Below the pieces are notes generated by a model. The model was given only the letters and a program-made list of their open reading frames with translations, was not told the DNA's origin and searched no databases. DNA of 64,000 bases, from the NCBI GenBank assembly GCA_964432155.1, contig CAYSMF010000012.1:1-64000 (forward strand), given 5' to 3'. Position numbers and translations under genes: made by a program. Origin of the DNA: UBA10438 sp964432155 (GTDB lineage Bacteria > Bacteroidota > Ignavibacteria > Kapaibacteriales > Kapaibacteriaceae). Within the stretch, counting starts at the first letter, position 1, and every line of letters starts with the position of its first letter. Positions 40,531 to 48,635 of this stretch are shown here, one piece after another.

Positions 40531-41379
40531 ATGACAGAACAGGTACAAGCACTGATCGGGAAAGAATTCCCGTGCCTTGATAAAGGCTTTGTTCGCCTCA
40601 TCGATGTGATGGGTGATGATGCTGCGATTGTGCAGGCCGCACGCGTATCGTACGGTGCCGGTACGAAGAAGGTCAACGAAGATGTTGGTCTGATTCGCTA
40701 TCTCATGCGCCACTTGCACACGACGCCATTTGAGATGGTCGAGTTCAAGTTTCACGTGAAGCTGCCAATCTTCGTCGCGCGTCAATGGATCCGTCACCGC
40801 ACTGCGAATGTGAACGAGTATTCAGGTCGGTACTCCGAGATGAAGGACGAGTTCTACGTACCTGCCATCGATCAAGTGCGTGCACAGAGTGCGACGAACA
40901 AGCAAGGTCGCGCCGACGAAGCATTCGACCCTACAGAGGCTGAACGTATTCGTTCGGGTATGCTTGAAACTCAATCACGTCTCTACGGTGAGTATCAGCA
41001 CCTGCTTGAAGCTGATCTCGCACGCGAGATTGCCCGCATCAATCTTCCTGTATCGAACTACACAGAATGGTACTGGAAGGTCGATCTGCACAACCTGTTC
41101 CATTTCCTGAAGCTGCGTATCGACCCGCATGCGCAGTACGAGATTCGCGTCTACGGCGAAGCAATGGCACAGATCGTGAAAGCGGCCGTGCCGGTTGCCT
41201 ACGAGGCATTTGAAGATTACATCCTGCATGCGCGTCGCTTCTCCCGTCGTGAGCGCACTGCATTGAAAGCTATGCTTCCATCGCTCACCATCGACCCTGC
41301 AACGCTTGAAGCAGCTGGTCTTAAGGGGCGTGAAGCACAGGAGTTTCTCGCAAAGCTTGAAGAATTGGCATCGTTATGA
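40531..41379 (+). CDS. thyX: FAD-dependent thymidylate synthase
   Basis: A 282-aa flavoenzyme that makes dTMP from dUMP using methylene-tetrahydrofolate. The ThyX motif is RHRTANVNEYSGRY (~residues 89-102), preceded by TPFEMVEFKFHVKLP. The C-terminal region holds YTEWYWKVDLHNLFHFL and LRIDPHAQYEIR. The first ~20 residues are a short extension with a conserved DVMGDDAAIVQAARVSYG block after it. It overlaps the peroxidase gene by 4 bp. No thyA is seen in the window. Confidence 0.95.
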   Translation: MTEQVQALIGKEFPCLDKGFVRLIDVMGDDAAIVQAARVSYGAGTKKVNEDVGLIRYLMRHLHTTPFEMVEFKFHVKLPIFVARQWIRHRTANVNEYSGRYSEMKDEFYVPAIDQVRAQSATNKQGRADEAFDPTEAERIRSGMLETQSRLYGEYQHLLEADLAREIARINLPVSNYTEWYWKVDLHNLFHFLKLRIDPHAQYEIRVYGEAMAQIVKAAVPVAYEAFEDYILHARRFSRRERTALKAMLPSLTIDPATLEAAGLKGREAQEFLAKLEELASL

Positions 41380-42401
41380 TCCGTCTGGTACTGGCTGCGA
41401 TCGCTGTGATCTGCGTTGGTTGCGCGGAGCAACAGGTCGAGCCATTACCTGATCTGTATCCTACCGTTCCATCAAACCTTCCTCCGGTGCCGGTGCCATC
41501 GGATAATCCAATCACGCCAGCAAAGGTCGAACTTGGTAAGGCGCTGTTCTATGAGCCTCGGCTCAGCAGTGATGGGACCATTGCATGCGCATCATGTCAC
41601 CGCCCCGAGCGGTCCTTTGCCGATGCTCCCAATCAAGTAAGCCGTGGAGTAGGGGGCGCACTTGGTCAGCGCAACGCGCCAACGCTGATCAACGTTGCCT
41701 ACCGCCGATCATACTTCTGGGATGGACGAGCCACAACGCTTGAGGATCAGGCAACGAGTGCATTTATGCACTCAACAGAGATGGATGCCGACACGTTAGC
41801 TGTTGCATCATTGCTTCGTTCTCCGACGTATCGCGATCAGTGGATTGCTGCCTTCGGTGATACGCTCGTGACGATGCGTCGTGCCATGCAGGCCATTGCA
41901 ACCTTCGAGCGCACGATTGTAAGTGCGAACAGCCCGTACGATAAGTACGTGCGTGGAGATCGTACAGCCCTCTCACAACTTGAGCGCGAGGGCATGGATC
42001 TGTTCTTCAGTTCCCGCACAATGTGTGGCGCATGTCATGGCGGACCCGACTTTACGAATGATCAGTTTCAGAACATCGGCCTCTTCCATCATTACTTCGA
42101 TCGCGGACGCTTTAACGTCACACGCGAGCCACGTGATGAGGGATTGTTCAAGACCCCTACGTTGCGCAACGTTGCACTCACTGCGCCCTACATGGCAACG
42201 GGTGACAGTCAAACGGGGCTTATGTCGACCCTTGAAGATGTCGTAGAGCACTACAATCTTGGCGGAACAGCATTCCCGAATAAGGATAAGCGCGTGCGGC
42301 CACTCAATCTCACGGACCGCGAGAAGAGCGCGCTTGTTGCATTTATGCGAGCGCTCACAGATTCCTCCGTTCTCACCAATCCAGCATGGATACAACGCTA
42401 G
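41376..42401 (+). CDS. Di-haem cytochrome c peroxidase (lipoprotein)
   Basis: A 341-aa exported protein. The N-terminus has a lipobox (AVICVGC), suggesting anchoring by the Cys at ~residue 16. Two haem c motifs are CASCH (~residue 69) and CGACH (~215). KVELGKALFYEPRLSSDG, RNAPTLINVAYRRSYFWDGRA (cut: RNAPTLINVAY, FWDGRA) and KTPTLRNVALTAPYMATGD are typical of CcpA/MauG-family peroxidases. It reduces H2O2 using cytochrome electrons or oxidises a partner. It is coupled to thyX by a 4-bp overlap. Confidence 0.92.
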   Translation: MIRLVLAAIAVICVGCAEQQVEPLPDLYPTVPSNLPPVPVPSDNPITPAKVELGKALFYEPRLSSDGTIACASCHRPERSFADAPNQVSRGVGGALGQRNAPTLINVAYRRSYFWDGRATTLEDQATSAFMHSTEMDADTLAVASLLRSPTYRDQWIAAFGDTLVTMRRAMQAIATFERTIVSANSPYDKYVRGDRTALSQLEREGMDLFFSSRTMCGACHGGPDFTNDQFQNIGLFHHYFDRGRFNVTREPRDEGLFKTPTLRNVALTAPYMATGDSQTGLMSTLEDVVEHYNLGGTAFPNKDKRVRPLNLTDREKSALVAFMRALTDSSVLTNPAWIQR

Positions 42402-43132
42402 GATCTCACATCAGCGACGTTGCACTTCCACATGCAGCAGACGTTGATACCGTGATTGTGTCCGATCTCCATCTGGGATCGGCGATGTCGCGAGCTAAGG
42501 CCTTGACCGACATGCTTCGTGCGTTAACGTACAAGCGTCTCATCCTTAACGGCGATGTCTTCGACGATCTCAATTTCAAACGACTGTCCCGCGATGATTG
42601 GGAGTTTCTCTCCTTCATTCGTGCCTCAACAAATGAGCGACTCGCTCATGAACTCGTGTGGGTGATTGGGAATCACGATGGTGGTGCGCCTGAGATCCTC
42701 TCGCACCTGCTTGGTATTCACATCCATGAAGAATACGTCTGGGAACATGCCGGACGTCGGTATCTGGCTGTGCACGGACATCAATTCGACGCGTTTGTGT
42801 CTGAGCACTCACGTGTGGTCGACATTGCGATTTGGGCTTATTCTGTGTGGCAGAAGTTCGACCCAAAGCACCGTGCATCGCGGCTTGTGAAGCAGGCGAG
42901 CCGACAGAGCAAGCGCTGGATGCGACGTAGCGACAAAGTCGCTAACGAGGCTTCTGCACACGGTAAGTCTACCTACGGTGCTGATGTCGTCACGTGCGGA
43001 CACACGCATCATCCCATGGATGTGATGATACATGGCGTGCGTTACCTTAACTCAGGATCGTGGACCGATGTGCCATCAACGTACATCATCATTGAACATG
43101 ATGGTACGATGGCAATTCACTCCTGTCCCTGA
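42386..43132 (+). CDS. Metallophosphoesterase, LpxH/UDP-diacylglucosamine diphosphatase-like
   Basis: A 248-aa binuclear-metal phosphoesterase. Motifs in order: IVSDLHLGS (D-H), LNGDVFDDL, VIGNHDGG, LAVHGHQFD and TCGHTHHPM. The HGHQFD and GHTHHP pattern and the ~240-residue length fit the LpxH-like group that cleaves UDP-2,3-diacylglucosamine in lipid A synthesis; other substrates remain possible. The ATG at 42386 lies 16 bp inside the peroxidase gene. It converges on secA with a 16-bp gap and no terminator. Confidence 0.83.
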   Translation: MDTTLGSHISDVALPHAADVDTVIVSDLHLGSAMSRAKALTDMLRALTYKRLILNGDVFDDLNFKRLSRDDWEFLSFIRASTNERLAHELVWVIGNHDGGAPEILSHLLGIHIHEEYVWEHAGRRYLAVHGHQFDAFVSEHSRVVDIAIWAYSVWQKFDPKHRASRLVKQASRQSKRWMRRSDKVANEASAHGKSTYGADVVTCGHTHHPMDVMIHGVRYLNSGSWTDVPSTYIIIEHDGTMAIHSCP

Positions 43133-43148
43133 CTACTCGCGAGTTTGA

Positions 43149-46100
43149 TTACCCGTTGTAGGTCGTTGCGCCACTGAGTCCGTGACAGGACTTAAACTTC
43201 TTACCCGATCCACACGGACATGGTTCGTTGCGACCAACCTCACGTCCACTCTTGTGCACAGTGTGCGCCTGGGCATGCTCAGACGCTGCTACGGCGTTCG
43301 GATCCGCGCCAAGTGTGGTGCTCGCACTCGGATGTGAAAACTGCAGCGGACGAGACGTGCTGACCGTAGAACGGAGCTGCGGAAGTGTCGCAGTTGCCGT
43401 TGCCTCACGCTGTTGCTGCGCAGCCTGCTGCTGCGCCTGCTCGGCGCGTTGCTGCTGCTGGCGTTGCTGCTCTGTGATTTGCGGATAGTACTTGAAGGCA
43501 AATGATACGGTAGCCTTGTTGATCTGTGAGATCAGCTCAAGGAATACCTTGTATGCTTCTTGCTTGTACTCGAGAATTGGATCTTTCTGTCCGTAAGCGC
43601 GGAGGTAGATACCTTCCTTGAGATCATCCATGCTACGCAGGTGATCGCGCCATTCGTCGTCGATTGCACGAAGCGCGGCTACGCGCTCGAGGGCACCCAT
43701 GAAATCTGGGCCAAGCATCGACTCCTTGCGGTCGTAATACTCTTCTGCGGCATCAACAATACGCTGAACGACGTCCTCGCGTTTGAGCGAAGCGAACTCG
43801 TTTTGCGACATGTCCACATCGCACAGCATGTTTACACGAACTTCATTGCGCAGTGCTTCAACGTCGCCACTGCTGTGGTGCTCGTCGTACCAGCCTTCTG
43901 CTAGCTCGCGCACATACTCCAGGATTTCGCTACGCAAACGCTCGCCCATCAGCGCGTGACGTCGACGATCGTAGATCACTTCGCGCTGCTGGTTCATCAC
44001 GTTGTCGTACTCCAGCAAGCGCTTACGAATACCAAAGTTGTTCGATTCAACCTTCTTCTGCGCGTTCTCGACGCTCTTCGTAACAAGGCCACTTTCGATT
44101 GGCTCGCCATCAGGCACCTTCAGGCGCTGCATGACTGCTGCGATGCGCTCACCACCAAAGAGGCGCATCAAGTCGTCTTCGAGTGAGATGAAGAACTGCG
44201 ACGATCCTGGATCGCCTTGACGTCCCGCACGACCACGCAACTGGCGATCGATACGGCGTGCTTCGTGGCGCTCTGTACCAATGATGGCCAAACCGCCAGC
44301 TTCGCGTACATCTGGGTCCAACTTGATGTCAGTACCACGACCAGCCATGTTCGTTGCGATCATTACCGCACCACGACGACCGGCATTAGCGACAATTTCA
44401 GCTTCGCGCTGGTGCTGCTTTGCGTTCAACACGTTGTGATTGACGTTTGCACGCTTGAGCATCTTTGAGAGAAGCTCAGATACTTCAACGCTTGTTGTAC
44501 CAACAAGTACTGCGCGTCCCTTGGCAAGTTCTTCCTGAACAGCGATGACAACGGCATTGTACTTCTCGCGCTTCGTGCGGAAGATCTTGTCGTCCATGTC
44601 CTTGCGCTGGATCCCACGGTTGGTTGGAATCACCACAACGTCAAGCTCATAGATCTGCCAGAACTCACCAGCTTCGGTTTCGGCAGTACCCGTCATACCA
44701 GCAAGCTTGTGGTAGAGACGGAAGTAGTTCTGCAACGTTACCGTGGCAAAGGTCTGTGTGTCCTGTTCAACAAACACACCTTCTTTAGCTTCAATAGCTT
44801 GATGGAGTCCGTCGGAATAACGACGTCCCTCGAGAATACGGCCGGTGAATTCGTCGACGATCTTGATCTTGCCATCAGCAACCACGTATTCGTCATCACG
44901 CACATACAGCGTATAGGCGCGAAGCAACTGGTTGATGATGTGGATGCGATCGGAGCGATCGGAGAACACGCGCATGAACTCATCGCGACGGATCGTCTTT
45001 TCTTCCGCCGACAGGGATGCGTCACCTTCCAGTGCGCTCATCTGCGATGCGATGTCTGGAATGACAAACATCTCAGGGTCTTCTTGCGATGTGCTCAGCA
45101 ACTCGCGACCCATGTCGGAGATGTCAATCTGATGGTTCTTCTCGTCGACAGTGAAGTACAGTTCGTTGTCGATGATCGACATGCGCTGACCCTGGTCCTT
45201 GAGATATTCAAGTTCCGTGTCGCGCATCAGCTTGAGCGTATCTGGATCCTGCAGCATCTTGAGCAGCTTGCTCTGCTTTGGCATACCGCGGTAGGCACGC
45301 AGGATATTTACGCCAGCGGCTACGCGATCTTCCTTGAATCCAGTTGCAAGGAGCTTCTCTGCCTCGGCAACGATGCTGTTGACAAGGCGTGCTTGTGCAT
45401 CGACCAGTCGCTGCACACGCGGCTTCATCTCAACAAAGGCTTGCTCTGTAGAACCGGCAGTAACCGGACCCGAAATGATCAGCGGAGTACGTGCTTCGTC
45501 GATAAGCACCGAGTCAACTTCGTCGACGATCGCAAACCAGTGGCCACGCTGCACCATGTCGATGGCGTCGGTCACCATGTTATCGCGTAGGTAATCGAAA
45601 CCGAATTCGTTGTTCGTGCCCCACGTGATATCGGATGCGTATTGCTCGTGACGTTGATCCGGGCGCATCTCCGACTGAATACAGCCCGTCGAAACACCGA
45701 GGAAATCGAAGATCGGACGCATCCACTCGCGGTCACGTCGTGCGAGGTAGTCGTTGACCGTCACCAAGTGCACGCCACGTCCAGCAAGGGCATTGAGATA
45801 CAAGGGGAGAGTCGACACAAGCGTCTTACCTTCACCCGTGCTCATCTCAGCGATCTTACCCTGGTGCAACACAATGCCACCAATCAGCTGAACATCGTAC
45901 GGAACCATGTCCCATGTATGCTCGGTGCCGACAACCATGTACTTGTGTCCAACGAGACGACGACACGCATCCTTCACTGCAGCAAATGCTTCAGGAAGAA
46001 GTTGGTTCAACGTCGCTTGAATCGTTTCGAACTGCTCGCGCTCGTTTGCAGTGATTCGCGCATAGAGATCTGAGCGTTCAGCATGCTCCATTTCGGCGTC

Positions 46101-46322
46101 CGTGCGAAGGCGCTCGCGAATGGCTTCGACTTCGGCCACAAGATCCTTCACGGACTCTTGGATGCGCTCGCGAAACTCAACGGTTTTGGCCCGCAGCTCG
46201 TCGTCGGTCAGTGACGCGTACGACGCAAAATGCTCGTTGATTTCATCAACGATTGGACGGAGGGCCTTCACGTCCTTTTCGTGCTTCGAGCCACCAAGGA
46301 CAGACTGTAGAAACTTGAGCAT
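43149..46322 (-). CDS. secA: Preprotein translocase subunit SecA
   Basis: A 1057-aa ATPase that drives Sec export. DEAD-type motifs are present: GEGKTLVSTLPLYL (Walker A), VHLVTVNDYLARRD, IVDEVDSVLIDEARTPLI, TNMAGRGTDIKL and QLRGRAGRQGDPGSSQFF. The C-terminus carries a Gln-rich linker (~930-970) and the SecB/ribosome-binding zinc motif GRNEPCPCGSGKKFKSCHG. The length exceeds E. coli SecA by ~150 residues, as is usual for this phylum. It is monocistronic with its own -7 box at 46401-46408. Confidence 0.97.
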   Translation of the reverse strand: MLKFLQSVLGGSKHEKDVKALRPIVDEINEHFASYASLTDDELRAKTVEFRERIQESVKDLVAEVEAIRERLRTDAEMEHAERSDLYARITANEREQFETIQATLNQLLPEAFAAVKDACRRLVGHKYMVVGTEHTWDMVPYDVQLIGGIVLHQGKIAEMSTGEGKTLVSTLPLYLNALAGRGVHLVTVNDYLARRDREWMRPIFDFLGVSTGCIQSEMRPDQRHEQYASDITWGTNNEFGFDYLRDNMVTDAIDMVQRGHWFAIVDEVDSVLIDEARTPLIISGPVTAGSTEQAFVEMKPRVQRLVDAQARLVNSIVAEAEKLLATGFKEDRVAAGVNILRAYRGMPKQSKLLKMLQDPDTLKLMRDTELEYLKDQGQRMSIIDNELYFTVDEKNHQIDISDMGRELLSTSQEDPEMFVIPDIASQMSALEGDASLSAEEKTIRRDEFMRVFSDRSDRIHIINQLLRAYTLYVRDDEYVVADGKIKIVDEFTGRILEGRRYSDGLHQAIEAKEGVFVEQDTQTFATVTLQNYFRLYHKLAGMTGTAETEAGEFWQIYELDVVVIPTNRGIQRKDMDDKIFRTKREKYNAVVIAVQEELAKGRAVLVGTTSVEVSELLSKMLKRANVNHNVLNAKQHQREAEIVANAGRRGAVMIATNMAGRGTDIKLDPDVREAGGLAIIGTERHEARRIDRQLRGRAGRQGDPGSSQFFISLEDDLMRLFGGERIAAVMQRLKVPDGEPIESGLVTKSVENAQKKVESNNFGIRKRLLEYDNVMNQQREVIYDRRRHALMGERLRSEILEYVRELAEGWYDEHHSSGDVEALRNEVRVNMLCDVDMSQNEFASLKREDVVQRIVDAAEEYYDRKESMLGPDFMGALERVAALRAIDDEWRDHLRSMDDLKEGIYLRAYGQKDPILEYKQEAYKVFLELISQINKATVSFAFKYYPQITEQQRQQQQRAEQAQQQAAQQQREATATATLPQLRSTVSTSRPLQFSHPSASTTLGADPNAVAASEHAQAHTVHKSGREVGRNEPCPCGSGKKFKSCHGLSGATTYNG

Positions 46323-46400
46323 GATCGTATGGAGTAGTGAACGTCAGCGGGCGGGGACGGATGTCGGGGCGGTTTGGTGCCACGGTACCGTCTAAGCCTG

Positions 46401-46408
46401 CAAAAATA
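46401..46408 (-). promoter_or_regulatory. -7 box TATTTTTG for secA
   Basis: On the minus strand TATTTTTG matches TAnnTTTG, giving a ~75-nt leader before ATG 46322. The plus-strand box of the next gene starts only 5 bp away (46414). Confidence 0.5.
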
Positions 46409-46413
46409 CTCTG

Positions 46414-46421
46414 TAACTTCG
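46414..46421 (+). promoter_or_regulatory. -7-like box TAACTTCG for the orphan-cysteine desulfurase pair
   Basis: TAACTTCG on the plus strand lies 38 bp before ATG 46460. It is back-to-back with the secA box. No -33 element is convincing. Confidence 0.4.
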
Positions 46422-46459
46422 TGGCACCCCAATCCGATCTTGTCAATCACGAGTCCCGT

Positions 46460-46720
46460 ATGAGCGAAATCGCCTCCGACCTGAGAATCTACTCGCCAGA
46501 ACACCTGATCGAACAGGCAAAAACAGCACGCGAGCACCTGGGCTACAAGCTTGTTGAGTTCTACGTGGACGACGAGGGCTTGCTGGCGAAAGGCATCACA
46601 GCCACCGTTGCCCAGTTCTATCTATCGCCCTCAGGGGGAACGCTGCGGGATGCCGACCTCAACATCGTGCTCTACAGCGCGAAGTTTGATTTGTACAAGG
46701 GATATGGACGGGCAACGTGA
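46460..46720 (+). CDS. Small protein of unknown function upstream of cysteine desulfurase
   Basis: An 86-aa cytoplasmic-type protein from ATG 46460; the longer frame to 46337 crosses the promoter and is rejected. Sequence blocks are YSPEHLIEQAKTAREHLGY, LVEFYVDDEGLLAKGIT and ADLNIVLYSAKFDLYKGYG. It looks like a compact alpha/beta domain without Cys, membrane segment or signal peptide. I recognise no family. It shares 4 bp (GTGA) with the cysteine desulfurase gene, so it is translationally coupled and could be an accessory factor of that enzyme (inference). Confidence 0.72.
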   Translation: MSEIASDLRIYSPEHLIEQAKTAREHLGYKLVEFYVDDEGLLAKGITATVAQFYLSPSGGTLRDADLNIVLYSAKFDLYKGYGRAT

Positions 46721-47853
46721 TCTACCTCGACAATAGTGCGACGACGTCTCTCGATGAAGCAGTCCTCGAGGAGATGCTCCCGTGGATGCGTGAGGAATAC
46801 GGAAATGCGTCGAGCATCTACGCACTCGGACGTCGCGCCCGCGTTGCCGTCGAGCGGGCACGTTCGGAAGTTGCGAGTCTGATCAACGCGCATCCTGCGG
46901 AGATCACCTTCACGAGCGGGGGAACGGAATCGAACAACAGCATTCTGATAAGTGCCTGTCGTGCATCTGCCTTGGCCGATCGTGTGGTTGTTGGCAGTAT
47001 CGAGCATCATGCAGTGCTTGCCCCCTCTGAAGAGCTTGCACATCAAGGGTTTGCACACCACGTGCTTCCGGTTGATGGTGAGGGGCGCTACCGAGCAGAT
47101 GATGTGGCTGCGTTCAATGATGCACGCACCATCATTTCACTGATGCATGCAAACAACGAGACGGGTGCAATTCAGCCGCTTGCGAGCATTCGTGCCGCCG
47201 CACCCGATGCGCTCGTACATACAGATGCCGTGCAGACACTGGGGAAGATCCCCTTCGATGTACAACATCTTGGGGTGGACTTTGCCAGCTTCTCAGCGCA
47301 TAAGATTCACGGACCCAAGGGGGTGGGCGCGATGTTTATCCGAAAGGGGATCGACTTCAAGGCCCATCAAGTAGGGGGCGGACAAGAACGCAACCGACGT
47401 GCGGGCACCGAACCGGTCGCCCTAATTGTTGGCTTTGCTGCTGCACTACGCAAGAGCATTGCAGCACTGGAGCAGAGTGCTGAACACATGCGATCGCTGA
47501 TTGCGGAGGCGCGCTCGGCAATCCTTACATCAATTCCTGACGTACGCATCAACACGCCCGACCACGACGCGCTACCAAACATCCTGAATGTGTCCTTCAA
47601 GGATGCCGACCGGCTTGATGGTGAGTCGATCCTTCAGCTGATGGACATGCGCGGCATCGCTGTCTCCAACGGTAGTGCATGCGTCTCGGGAAGCCTCCAA
47701 CCATCACACGTCCTATTGGCAATGGGGCGCTCTTCGGCCGAATCGAAGGCGGCCGTGCGTATCTCCGTGTCGCGCTATTCGACGCGTCAGGACATCGCCA
47801 CGGCGGTCGAGACATTGGCAATAATCCTTCAAGACTTGCGTGGAATAGGATGA
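46717..47853 (+). CDS. Cysteine desulfurase (IscS/NifS family)
   Basis: A 378-aa PLP enzyme. YLDNSATTSLD is the N-terminal motif; TSGGTESNN, the PLP-Lys motif SAHKIHGPKGVG, RAGTEP and the catalytic-Cys loop SNGSACVSGSLQPSH are all intact. It removes sulfur from cysteine to supply Fe-S clusters, thiamine or tRNA thiolation. The loop length fits group I (IscS/NifS). The start is GTG 46717, within the stop of the 86-aa gene. No IscU or other Fe-S gene is next to it, so its partner is not in this window. Confidence 0.93.
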   Translation: MIYLDNSATTSLDEAVLEEMLPWMREEYGNASSIYALGRRARVAVERARSEVASLINAHPAEITFTSGGTESNNSILISACRASALADRVVVGSIEHHAVLAPSEELAHQGFAHHVLPVDGEGRYRADDVAAFNDARTIISLMHANNETGAIQPLASIRAAAPDALVHTDAVQTLGKIPFDVQHLGVDFASFSAHKIHGPKGVGAMFIRKGIDFKAHQVGGGQERNRRAGTEPVALIVGFAAALRKSIAALEQSAEHMRSLIAEARSAILTSIPDVRINTPDHDALPNILNVSFKDADRLDGESILQLMDMRGIAVSNGSACVSGSLQPSHVLLAMGRSSAESKAAVRISVSRYSTRQDIATAVETLAIILQDLRGIG

Positions 47854-47861
47854 ACAGCTAT

Positions 47862-47883
47862 ATTGCGTGTTATAACACACAAT
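47862..47883. promoter_or_regulatory. 22-bp palindrome upstream of yceI, candidate operator
   Basis: The core GTGTTATAACAC (47867-47878) is a perfect 12-bp palindrome. Outside one mismatched pair it continues with ATTG (47862-47865) and CAAT (47880-47883), giving 21 of 22 positions in symmetry apart from that pair. It overlaps a promoter-like TATATTG (47859-47865) and sits 23 bp before the yceI ATG, so a bound dimeric regulator would block transcription. No regulator is encoded nearby; the double-TetR gene is 28 kb away. Confidence 0.5.
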
Positions 47884-47905
47884 TCATTTTTCACGAAGGA
47901 CTGAC

Positions 47906-48553
47906 ATGCGCACATTCATTGCATCAGTGATGGCATTTACAGCGGCTACAATGCTGCTCACAGCGGGCACAGGTATTCCTGGCGCTCAAGCTGGCACGAA
48001 GAAATACACGCTCAACAATGCGGTCGGAAAGAACGGCATCGAGTTCCTCTCGAAGGCACCGATGGAAGACATCAACGGCACATCGGATGGTGTAACGGGT
48101 GCGTTCAACCTCGACCCAGCCAATCTCGAAGCAACAACAGGCAAGATCGAAGTCAAAGTGCTTTCGATGAAGACAGCGAACTCGAAGCGCGACGAGCACA
48201 TGTACGACGCGATGTGGCTCGATGCAGAAAAGTACCCAACGATCGTGTTCGATGTCACAGGCCTGAAGGATATCAAGGTATCCAAGGACGGTGGCAAGAA
48301 CGTTGTTACTGCAACAGCAGTTGGCAACTTCTCATGCCACGGCGTTACAAAGTCGTCGACAGCAGCAATCACGCTCACGTTCATCCCAGAATCAGCAGAG
48401 ACAAAGAAGCGTGCTTCTGGCAACCTGGTGATGATCGATGCTAAGTTCAACGTAGCCCTTGCAGACCACAAGGTTACTGGCAAGGCTGGCGTCGTGGGCA
48501 AGAGCGTTGGTGAAGTGATCGCTATCACAGCTAAGCTGTTCGCGAACTCTTAA
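47906..48553 (+). CDS. YceI family exported protein
   Basis: A 215-aa protein with signal peptide (FIASVMAFTAATMLLTAGTG). The YceI lipocalin-like barrel is present: KYTLNNAVGKNGIEFLSKAP, GTSDGVTGAFNLDP, NSKRDEHMYDAMWLDAEKYP, VGNFSCHGVTKS and FNVALADHKVTG. YceI proteins bind polyisoprenoid or related hydrophobic molecules in the periplasm. AAGGAC lies 7 bp before ATG 47906. It is monocistronic, with a palindrome upstream and a strong terminator downstream. Codon use is like that of the DUF1573 gene, suggesting high expression. Confidence 0.92.
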   Translation: MRTFIASVMAFTAATMLLTAGTGIPGAQAGTKKYTLNNAVGKNGIEFLSKAPMEDINGTSDGVTGAFNLDPANLEATTGKIEVKVLSMKTANSKRDEHMYDAMWLDAEKYPTIVFDVTGLKDIKVSKDGGKNVVTATAVGNFSCHGVTKSSTAAITLTFIPESAETKKRASGNLVMIDAKFNVALADHKVTGKAGVVGKSVGEVIAITAKLFANS

Positions 48554-48573
48554 TAACCTGGACGATGTTCTAC

Positions 48574-48610
48574 CGGGGTTGGTGGCTTGCCACCAACCCC
48601 GTTGTATTTT
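48574..48610 (+). terminator. Terminator after yceI
   Basis: A 13-bp perfect GC-rich stem (48574-48586 with 48589-48601, TT loop) is followed by TTGTATTTT. The T-tract also contains TATTTTAC, a partial -7 match 25 bp before the next gene. Confidence 0.82.
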
Positions 48611-48635
48611 ACGGCATCACTTGTAAGGTACCCCG

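Noticed and set aside
43135..43144. Palindrome ACTCGCGAGT between the phosphoesterase and secA
   Set aside because: Too short, no T-run in either direction; not called as terminator or operator.
44709..45590. 293-aa plus-strand frame inside secA
   Set aside because: Antisense to intact secA motifs; composition typical of a shadow frame.
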